From positions 1 through 6,241 of the forward strand of contig DFDY01000040.1 of assembly GCA_002368955.1 (NCBI GenBank): a DNA stretch of 6,241 nt, read 5' to 3'. The DNA comes from Bacteroidales bacterium UBA3816 (GTDB lineage: Bacteria > Bacteroidota > Bacteroidia > Bacteroidales > P3). How positions within the stretch are numbered: the first letter of the stretch is position 1; each line of letters opens with the position of its first letter. Made by a program: the position numbers and the translations under genes. The notes under the pieces are model-generated. The model searched no databases, was not told the DNA's origin, and saw only the letters and a program-made list of their open reading frames with translations. Shown here in pieces: positions 1-4,204 of the stretch.

Positions 1-27
1 CGTTTAAGGATTAATTATTGAATTTGT

Positions 28-831
28 TTATTTGTTGCTCAATGCAATTAGTTCTTTTAATTCGTCGATTGTGTAGGGTGGGTTCTTTCTATGCAGCATT
101 GCGTGACAGTTTGGACATACAGGGACTAAATCCTTTTCATAGTTTATCACATAGTCTTCGCCAATTGAACTTAAAGGGACAATATGGTGAACATGTATAA
201 ATCCTCTCCCTATCTCTCCATATTCTTTCTCAAAATCCATACCACAAACTGCACATAAACAACCTTTCAGTTCAATACATTTTTTCCTTGCTTCTGCGTT
301 TCTTTCATATCTATTGACAAGTACTTGACTTGCGTGCCCCTCCTTTAATTCGTTTTCATTTACTTCATCAGGATATAAGCAATCTTTTGGGGCACAATAT
401 GGAGATAATCCAAGACTATTTAGCACCCAATTCCATCTTGGATATATAACCGCTTCCTTATTTTTTTCATTTACTATGTCAAATTTCTCTTTCTCTATAA
501 TGTCACCATATTCTTTTACCACAAAACTAAAGCCGTTAGAAGGTAGTGGCGATTTTTCTGATTTAATTACTAAACCATTAAGCGTTGGAATATCAATTCT
601 TGTAATTTCAGATAACCGTTTCAGTATTGTTGCGACATATCCCAATTGATCTCCTATACCTGAAAAACGAGAATAACCCAATTCTTTTATGAGATTATCA
701 TATGTATGTCTGGTCTCACCCCGTTTGGCCCATTCAATTAAAATTGGTATTATCCTGCGAGCCAATCTTCTTGAAGGTTCTCTTTTACATACCTCATCTA
801 TGATATATCTGTACTTTCCAAATTCTTCCAT
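28..831 (-). CDS. HNH endonuclease with N-terminal recognition-like domain
   Basis: A 267-residue HNH (beta-beta-alpha metal) nuclease, expected to cut DNA in the cytoplasm. The C-terminal domain is complete: zinc-type pairs Cys193-x2-Cys196 and Cys239-x2-Cys242 bracket the core His213-Val-His215-His216, followed by His243 and His247, the layout seen in McrA-like HNH proteins. Residues ~1-115 resemble, from memory, the N-terminal domain of many bacterial HNH proteins (GETRHTY..L..ELGYSR, then LG.V...L, then IP.LN.LV and LP..GF). That domain is probably a winged-helix-like specificity module; this is inference. The ATG lies 5 bp after the KilA-N stop, with purine-rich AAAAAGA just before it, so the two genes are probably one operon. 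Composition is AT-rich, unlike the GC-rich rhamnosidase gene, which suggests acquisition. No methyltransferase is visible beside it, although the left flank is cut off, so a classical restriction-modification pair is not supported here. Confidence 0.88.
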   Translation of the reverse strand: MEEFGKYRYIIDEVCKREPSRRLARRIIPILIEWAKRGETRHTYDNLIKELGYSRFSGIGDQLGYVATILKRLSEITRIDIPTLNGLVIKSEKSPLPSNGFSFVVKEYGDIIEKEKFDIVNEKNKEAVIYPRWNWVLNSLGLSPYCAPKDCLYPDEVNENELKEGHASQVLVNRYERNAEARKKCIELKGCLCAVCGMDFEKEYGEIGRGFIHVHHIVPLSSIGEDYVINYEKDLVPVCPNCHAMLHRKNPPYTIDELKELIALSNK

Positions 832-836
832 TCTTT

Positions 837-887
837 TTATTTAAGCAGTTTTCTATTTCCTACTTCTTCCAGCACGGTCATTTGCTG
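837..887 (-). repeat. KilA-N 3'-end direct repeat, copy 1 (in frame)
   Basis: These are the last 16 codons plus stop of the KilA-N gene, encoding QQMTVLEEVGNRKLLK. Positions 862-887 are identical over 26 bp to 3663-3688 in the same orientation. Over the full 51 bp I count 43 identities. The HNH coding sequence starts 5 bp downstream. Confidence 0.9.
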
Positions 888-1640
888 GATGGCTATTTTG
901 TTGAGTTTGTGTAGACGGTCGCGTTGGGGAATGCCCTCATTAATAAATACGGCATTCAAGTTCTCCATATTTGAGAGGCAGATAAGTTGATTTATCGTGG
1001 CATAGTCGCGCATATTGCCTTTCTTGCCGGGATTGGCTTCGCGCCACTCCTTGGCAGTCATCCCGAAGAGAGCCACATTAAGGACATCCGCCTCCTCGGC
1101 ATAGATAAGAGAACTATGGTAGGCATCCACCTCGTCGGGCACAAGGTTGGCGCGCACAGCATCGGTGTGTATATGGTAGTTGATTTTAGATAGCTCCCTC
1201 TTTGCCGACCAACCCAGTTGCTTCTGTTCCTCTTCCTTCAGCCGCTGGTACTCTTTGACCAACAGCAGTTGGAAGCGTGGACTAATCCACATACCGAAAT
1301 GATAGGCAAGGTCACGGTGGGCATAGGTGCCGCCGTATCTGCCAGCCTTCGATATAATGCCCATAGCACCAGTCTTCTCCACCCAGGTCTTTACCGACAG
1401 CACAAAGTTGTTGCTTCCTGCCATGTTTCTAATTGTACCGAATTCGGTATAATTAAAATTTGGATTATACAATGCCTCCCATTCACCGAGATACTCGATG
1501 GTACTCTTCAGGCTTAACCAACGGAAAATCACATGTTCCTGCATTTGATTACGCACCATATCCGTTAGTGAGATATAGTCGCTCTCGTTATGCGAGATAA
1601 CCGTGATTGTTTGTTCTTGAACGTGTATTGTGGTTGGCAT
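837..1640 (-). CDS. KilA-N domain DNA-binding protein
   Basis: A 267-residue, apparently full-length KilA-N protein. The KilA-N domain (residues ~8-135) shows the family landmarks: an early SLTDMVR segment, NPNFNYTEFGTIRNMAG at 59-75, W86 in the VKTWVEKTGAMGI stretch, SKAGRYGGTYAHRDLA at 98-112, and GMWISPRFQLLLVKEYQRLKE at 116-136. The C-terminal half (~150-267) has the helical region usual in Bacteroidetes members (INYHIHTDAVRANL, ADVLNVALFGMTAKEWREANP, NMRDYATINQL), ending QQMTVLEEVGNRKLLK. KilA-N domains are phage-type DNA-binding modules found in antirepressors; the target here is unknown. It directly precedes the HNH gene (5-bp gap) and follows the ORF6N gene after a palindrome-rich spacer. 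A 26-bp imperfect palindrome lies in frame at residues 62-71, and the last 51 bases recur at 3638-3688. Confidence 0.9.
   Translation of the reverse strand: MPTTIHVQEQTITVISHNESDYISLTDMVRNQMQEHVIFRWLSLKSTIEYLGEWEALYNPNFNYTEFGTIRNMAGSNNFVLSVKTWVEKTGAMGIISKAGRYGGTYAHRDLAYHFGMWISPRFQLLLVKEYQRLKEEEQKQLGWSAKRELSKINYHIHTDAVRANLVPDEVDAYHSSLIYAEEADVLNVALFGMTAKEWREANPGKKGNMRDYATINQLICLSNMENLNAVFINEGIPQRDRLHKLNKIAIQQMTVLEEVGNRKLLK
1430..1455. repeat. Type A palindrome inside KilA-N gene
   Basis: A 26-bp inverted repeat with one mismatched pair (1435/1450) and an uninterrupted 14-bp core, TACCGAATTCGGTA. On the minus strand it encodes FNYTEFGTIR (KilA-N residues 62-71). It matches the length and CGAATTCG centre of the spacer palindrome at 1755-1780, with different but self-complementary arms. 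Confidence 0.85.
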
Positions 1641-1659
1641 GAATGGTACTTTTTGTATT

Positions 1660-1684
1660 TTGCAGTCAAAAAATTTGACCGCAA
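1660..1684. repeat. Type B palindrome (degenerate) upstream of KilA-N start
   Basis: A 25-bp imperfect inverted repeat centred on 1672, pairing TTGCaGTCAAA with TTTGAcCGCAA, lying 19 bp upstream of the KilA-N ATG. On the minus strand it reads LRSNFLTAK, the same pattern as the LRSQIVTLK repeats of the ORF6N protein. Its place between promoter and start would suit an operator or an mRNA hairpin; that role is inference. Confidence 0.65.
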
Positions 1685-1754
1685 GACTTATGATTAATTG
1701 TCTTTTGCTGTCTTTTGGTTTCCATACCCATCGATTTCGAGGAGTTTTGTCTTC

Positions 1755-1780
1755 TAAAGTGGTCGAATTCGACCACTTTA
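1755..1780. repeat. Type A palindrome in ORF6N-KilA-N spacer
   Basis: A perfect 26-bp palindrome, arms TAAAGTGGTCGAA and TTCGACCACTTTA. Read on the minus strand with its flank it gives NIPNFKVVEFDHFRR, which parallels YNPNFNYTEFGTIRN in the KilA-N protein. The flanks TTCT on one side and AAAATTnGGA on the other are shared with the copy at 1430-1455, so homology extends beyond the palindrome. Confidence 0.85.
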
Positions 1781-1843
1781 AAATTGGGAATGTTGAGCAT
1801 TATTTCCTGTATCTTTGTCATATTTCCTTTTTTCTTTCTATGT

Positions 1844-1865
1844 TTTGGCACTCGCGAATGCCAAA
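1844..1865. repeat. 22-bp imperfect palindrome in spacer
   Basis: TTTGGCA and TGCCAAA flank a TCGCGA centre, with one mismatched pair (1851/1858). It lies 8 bp from the type B palindrome at 1874-1900 and forms the second of two tandem hairpins downstream of the ORF6N stop. It may belong to the same repeat family or act in mRNA 3'-end formation; there is no poly-U tract to support a classical terminator. Confidence 0.65.
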
Positions 1866-1873
1866 TCTATTAT

Positions 1874-1900
1874 TTTGCGGTCGAAAATTTCGACCGCAAA
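1874..1900. repeat. Type B palindrome just after ORF6N stop
   Basis: A perfect 27-bp inverted repeat around a single central base (1887), arms TTTGCGGTCGAAA and TTTCGACCGCAAA, starting 9 bp past the ORF6N stop codon. On the minus strand it reads LRSKFSTAK followed by two stops, an orphan version of the LRSQIVTLK repeat inside the neighbouring gene. It could also serve as a transcription-ending or mRNA-protecting hairpin for ORF6N. Confidence 0.85.
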
Positions 1901-1909
1901 TCGTATATC

Positions 1910-2638
1910 TTATTGTTTTTCTGTTTTAAACCCAATCCGTTTCCGTGGCGATGAAGGTTTCTCGCGCAGTTGGTCGAGGGCGTCGTTGATGGCGCTTATC
2001 TGGACGGCCATCTCCATGTTGTTCTCGTTTTGCTCGTGGAGAATCTCGTCCACACGGGCGTTGAGGTTGCCGACCTTGTGCGTCAGTTGCTCTACCTTCA
2101 AGTTCACCCCTTGCCATGCACTCACCGCATGGCGTATCGCCACAAACGCCTGCATGATGTTGATGTTGACTTGAATTGCCGTCTCCGACCGCAGGACTGA
2201 ACTCAACATTGCAATGCCTAATTCAGTGAATGCATTAGGCATTTTGCGTGTGCCTCCCCAACTTGAAGTAGCAATTTGTGACTTCAAATATATATCATTA
2301 TCAATGCTTTCTGGACTTGAAGTCACAATTTGTGACCTCAAACTAGTCTCAATATCGTCAATCTCTTCAGTATCAGCATCAGTGGTACTCTCCTTTAAGG
2401 TCACAATTTGTGACCTTAAAAACGCCCATTCATTTTTGTTCAACTTAAACATAAAGTCTTCAGGGAAACGCTCAATATTACGTTTGACCGCTTGGTTCAA
2501 GACTTTTGTTTCCACCCCATACAGCTCCGCCAAGTCGCGGTCGAGCATCACGCGCAAGCCCCGCACTTCGTAGATACGGTGCTTGATAACCTCCACCTCG
2601 GAAGTCCTAATAGCTGTTATTTCATTCTCGCTCTTCAT
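1910..2638 (-). CDS. ORF6N domain protein with internal LRSQ repeats
   Basis: A 242-residue ORF6N-domain protein, a phage-antirepressor-related DNA-binding type common in Bacteroidetes. Diagnostic residues are EVIKHRIYEVRGLRVMLDRDLAELYGVETKVLNQAVKRN (16-54), FPEDFMFKLNKNEW (58-71) and NAFTELGIAMLSSVLRSETAIQVNINIMQAFVAIRH (135-170). Most family members have one LRSQ segment before the AFTE motif; here there are three: LRSQIVTLK (74-82), LRSQIVTSS (100-108) and LKSQIATSS (118-126), separated by acidic/Ser-Thr linkers. Each is encoded by a 25-27-bp palindrome, centred 78 and 54 bp apart, so the frame is kept. Residues ~178-227 look like a coiled coil (LKVEQLTHKVGNLNARVDEIL), suggesting oligomerisation, followed by a basic tail. 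A likely promoter and a palindromic operator candidate lie upstream. The regulated target is unknown. Confidence 0.9.
   Translation of the reverse strand: MKSENEITAIRTSEVEVIKHRIYEVRGLRVMLDRDLAELYGVETKVLNQAVKRNIERFPEDFMFKLNKNEWAFLRSQIVTLKESTTDADTEEIDDIETSLRSQIVTSSPESIDNDIYLKSQIATSSWGGTRKMPNAFTELGIAMLSSVLRSETAIQVNINIMQAFVAIRHAVSAWQGVNLKVEQLTHKVGNLNARVDEILHEQNENNMEMAVQISAINDALDQLREKPSSPRKRIGFKTEKQ
2263..2287. repeat. Type B palindrome, third copy in ORF6N gene
   Basis: A 25-bp inverted repeat centred on 2275 with two mismatched pairs, encoding LKSQIATSS at ORF6N residues 118-126. It is 54 bp from the next copy. It is the most degenerate of the three genic copies and the one adjoining the conserved AFTE segment, so it may be the ancestral position. 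Confidence 0.75.
2317..2341. repeat. Type B palindrome, second copy in ORF6N gene
   Basis: A 25-bp inverted repeat centred on 2329 with a single mismatched pair (2321/2337) and the uninterrupted core GTCACAATTTGTGAC. It encodes LRSQIVTSS at residues 100-108. Confidence 0.85.
2394..2420. repeat. Type B palindrome, first copy in ORF6N gene
   Basis: A perfect 27-bp inverted repeat around base 2407, arms TTTAAGGTCACAA and TTGTGACCTTAAA. It encodes LRSQIVTLK at residues 74-82. It has the same length and odd-base centre as the spacer copy at 1874-1900, with arms that differ at paired positions. Confidence 0.88.
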
Positions 2639-2680
2639 CGGCGTTGTGTATAATTCTTTAATAGAGACAACAATACATCG

Positions 2681-2696
2681 CGTATAATATTATACG
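2681..2696. promoter_or_regulatory. Palindromic operator candidate upstream of ORF6N
   Basis: CGTATAATATTATACG is a perfect 16-bp palindrome 42 bp upstream of the ORF6N ATG, just downstream of the promoter-like elements at 2705-2720, near where transcription would start. Such a position suits autoregulation by the DNA-binding ORF6N protein. AT-rich DNA gives short palindromes readily, so the role is an inference. Confidence 0.45.
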
Positions 2697-2704
2697 TGAA
2701 TTTA

Positions 2705-2720
2705 CAAAAATACAAAAATA
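2705..2720 (-). promoter_or_regulatory. Bacteroidetes-type -7 element(s) for ORF6N
   Basis: On the minus strand the sequence reads TATTTTTG twice in tandem (2720-2713 and 2712-2705), both matching the Bacteroidetes -7 consensus TAnnTTTG. A partial -33 match (TTGA, 2748-2745) lies 24 bp upstream of the first, slightly further than usual. The placement 67-82 bp before the ORF6N ATG is reasonable. The start site is not determined. Confidence 0.4.
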
Positions 2721-2832
2721 AAATGGAGTGATGAGAATTATTTTTCAATCCCTAATTAGGATTGTCACAACCAACTGATAATATGGGCTCCTAGACTTCA
2801 ATATACAGCCCTGCGCTAAAGCCGTTTCTGAG

Positions 2833-2857
2833 GGGTTCTCCGTGGGAGACATAACCC
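2833..2857. other. Hairpin in spacer
   Basis: GGGTT-CTCC at 2833-2841 pairs with GGAG (2845-2848) and AACCC (2853-2857), around a GTG loop with a 4-base ACAT bulge on one side, giving a 9-bp interrupted stem. Function is unknown. The lack of a U-tract argues against a standard terminator; it may be part of a dispersed intergenic repeat. Confidence 0.3.
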
Positions 2858-2985
2858 AATTGATGAGTGAGGGTCGTGATTGTTTTTTATTGTCTCTACC
2901 GTGATAGGGGGATATTGTGAATTGTGCTTGTCGATGTCGAGTTGTAATGTCTTCTCGTAACTGCATATTGTTGGTCATTTGTAGG

Positions 2986-3096
2986 TTACTGCTCCTCGTC
3001 GGGTGTGACGTCGGCGATGAGCTGTGTGTCGCTCGGGGCTATCTGTTTTGCTTGTTTCGTGTTTGCATGCTTATTATCCTTTGCAGTTTGTAAGGT
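2986..3096 (-). pseudogene. Orphan C-terminus-like coding remnant
   Basis: A 36-codon open frame without any start codon, bounded by TAA at 3097-3099 and ending at TAA 2986-2988. Its last residues, SDTQLIADVTPDEEQ, are hydrophilic, use GC-rich codons (GCC GAC GTC ACA CCC GAC GAG GAG CAG) and look like a real protein terminus. This composition resembles the rhamnosidase gene more than the surrounding AT-rich DNA. I do not recognise the family. It may be the surviving 3' end of a host gene truncated when the accessory block arrived; chance is a real alternative at this length. Confidence 0.25.
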
Positions 3097-3122
3097 TTAG
3101 TTTGCGGACTTTGGGGACACTC

Positions 3123-3986
3123 TCAATCTGTAGTGCGGTCCATCTCATCAAGAAAGTCTCTAATGGCAAAATAAGAATGCTTGGTGCTTTCCAAAAAATC
3201 ACAACATTCCACCTTGTTGGAGTAAATTTCGCGAATATGGGAATAATTATTGTTGTTCAGTTTCGCCGCTATTAAGCCAATAATACAATGGGTATCCATC
3301 CCTGAACAATTAGGGTTGTACTCATACAGTGGATCTGTGTTATACATTCTGTCTATTGACTCTATACAAGAATTGCTATTGATATAGTTGACTGCATTGT
3401 CAAGCATTGGGATTAGTCGATTGATAATTTTACCAATATCTTGTATTGAGTGCACTGAAAATCTTTCTTTTTGATTGATTTGTAGTTTCCATTGTGTATC
3501 ACATGTATAGGTATTATTTAAAACGGACTCCAAAACGAATAGATTGATAAAAGCCGTGTAGTTAAGGTTAAATCCATGTTTTTCACATATATTGTGAATA
3601 GCATCTATCTTTATCTCAACATAGGGCTGTATTATTTTTACTTCAGCAGATTCCGTTTTTCCACTTCTTCCAGCACGGTCATTTGCTGTTAATAGCCAGG
3701 CACATACTATTGCCAGCACCACTTGTGCCACCAGTATCAAGGGAATGCCGAGGGTAAACTTCTTGTGGAGTGTCTTGTGGCGGAAGAGGTACATGGCGAG
3801 GAGGGCGCCGACGCTGCCCCCTAGGGCGGCTAGGAGCATCAAGGTGGCCTCGGACGTCCGCTGACGGGTGCGGCGTGGGTGAATATGGGGATGTGGGTGG
3901 CGGGCCTTCCATTTGTCGTGACCATAAGCAACAAATGTCAACAGGTTGATTGCCAAAAGGTAATATAGGACTACAGAAAGATACAT
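3123..3986 (-). CDS. DUF1294 membrane domain fused to unknown C-terminal domain
   Basis: A 287-residue ORF that appears chimeric. Residues 1-99 are a DUF1294 protein: three predicted membrane segments (~4-21, 47-68, 79-99), the Asp24-Lys25 pair, and the signature LLAALGGSVGALLAMYLFRHKTLHKKFTLGIPLI (51-84). A His/Pro-rich stretch (PHPHIHPRRTR, 31-41) occupies the first loop. Stand-alone DUF1294 proteins are ~90-115 residues, so this one would normally end here. Residues ~100-116 are instead an out-of-frame reading of a KilA-N gene tail, and 117-287 form an AT-rich, Asn/Cys-rich soluble domain I do not recognise (EIKIDAIHNICEKHGFNLNY, CCDFLESTKHSYF near the end). Sample 60-base stretches are ~70% GC in the DUF1294 part (3781-3840) and ~32% in the tail (3481-3540). 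No in-frame Met occurs early in the C-terminal part, so it may be expressed only as a fusion or be a decapitated gene. DUF1294 function is unknown. Confidence 0.7.
   Translation of the reverse strand: MYLSVVLYYLLAINLLTFVAYGHDKWKARHPHPHIHPRRTRQRTSEATLMLLAALGGSVGALLAMYLFRHKTLHKKFTLGIPLILVAQVVLAIVCAWLLTANDRAGRSGKTESAEVKIIQPYVEIKIDAIHNICEKHGFNLNYTAFINLFVLESVLNNTYTCDTQWKLQINQKERFSVHSIQDIGKIINRLIPMLDNAVNYINSNSCIESIDRMYNTDPLYEYNPNCSGMDTHCIIGLIAAKLNNNNYSHIREIYSNKVECCDFLESTKHSYFAIRDFLDEMDRTTD
3638..3688 (-). repeat. KilA-N 3'-end direct repeat, copy 2 (remnant, out of frame)
   Basis: Read in the KilA-N frame this segment gives QQMTVLEEVEKRNLLK and a TAA stop at 3638-3640. It is a near-duplicate of the KilA-N carboxyl end at 837-887 (26 bp identical, 43/51 overall by my count). 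A TAA at 3689-3691 blocks the KilA-N frame just upstream, so only the tail survives. The overlapping DUF1294 ORF reads through it in another frame as residues ~100-116. It is most likely the footprint of a deleted or recombined KilA-N gene. Confidence 0.85.
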
Positions 3987-4204
3987 CGTATCGAGTTTTT
4001 TTGTAATAATGATATTTTGACAACAGTCAATCTGAAATATGCATCAAGTTCAATCTTCTAATGGTTATTTATTTGAATATTAGCGTTTCCCAACCCGCCA
4101 TCTCCCTTCAGCACCCTACCCACACCTTCCATTGTGGTGATGGTGGGGCGAAAAATAGGGTGGAGAAGAGGATGGAGAGATGTGAAAAATGTCAAATAAT
4201 CCAT
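3987..4204. other. Spacer between rhamnosidase and DUF1294 ORF
   Basis: A 218-bp stretch with no supported gene. The only structure I find is a short CCACA/TGTGG stem (4120-4137) with an 8-base loop, too weak to call a terminator. I see no good match to the Bacteroidetes TAnnTTTG promoter element on the minus strand, so the promoter for the downstream ORF is not identified. Confidence 0.4.

Larger units (their letters stand above)
2639..3122. other. 484-bp gene-poor spacer upstream of ORF6N
   Basis: No complete gene with homology is recognisable. From the ORF6N side it holds the operator-like palindrome (2681-2696), the promoter candidate (2705-2720), a 19-base bulged inverted repeat CAATCC(C)TAA/TTAGGATTG (2746-2764), an orphan open frame ending GEPLRNGFSAGLYIEV (2886-2791), a hairpin (2833-2857), and a second orphan C-terminus-like frame (3096-2986). 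The mixture of fragments suggests a degraded junction rather than a functional gene. Confidence 0.5.

Noticed and set aside
1810..1817. TATCTTTG, a good Bacteroidetes -7 match on the plus strand
   Set aside because: No plus-strand gene follows (it would read antisense into ORF6N), and no well-spaced -33 TTTG is present.
1666..1851. 61-codon minus-strand frame in the ORF6N-KilA-N spacer
   Set aside because: It contains the KilA-N-like NFKVVEFDHF peptide, but that comes from the palindrome. The rest shows no domain, so I treat it as repeat sequence, not a gene.
1862..1869. TAGATTTG on the minus strand as the KilA-N promoter
   Set aside because: It matches the -7 consensus, but the nearest upstream TTTG is 27 bp away, too far, and it overlaps the palindrome cluster. 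Not supported enough to list.
1874..1900. Classical rho-independent terminator for ORF6N
   Set aside because: The hairpin is strong, but it is not followed by a T-run on the transcribed strand, and identical-type palindromes occur within genes. A role in 3'-end stability remains possible.
2263..2420. Short regularly spaced repeats as a CRISPR array
   Set aside because: The repeats lie in frame inside a conserved gene, spacings are unequal (78 and 54 bp), the units are diverged, and no cas gene is present.
2745..2978. 77-codon minus-strand frame starting MTNNMQLRED
   Set aside because: No family resemblance or convincing coding composition. A different frame of the same region looks more protein-like (GEPLRNGFSAGLYIEV).
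837..3691. Direct repeats as ends of an insertion sequence or integrative element
   Set aside because: No transposase or integrase lies between them and no terminal inverted repeats are visible. The repeat is the end of a coding sequence, so gene duplication and recombination explain it better.
3679..4023. 114-codon minus-strand frame overlapping the DUF1294 gene
   Set aside because: Pro/Arg-rich shadow frame. The overlapping frame has the DUF1294 signature and membrane segments.
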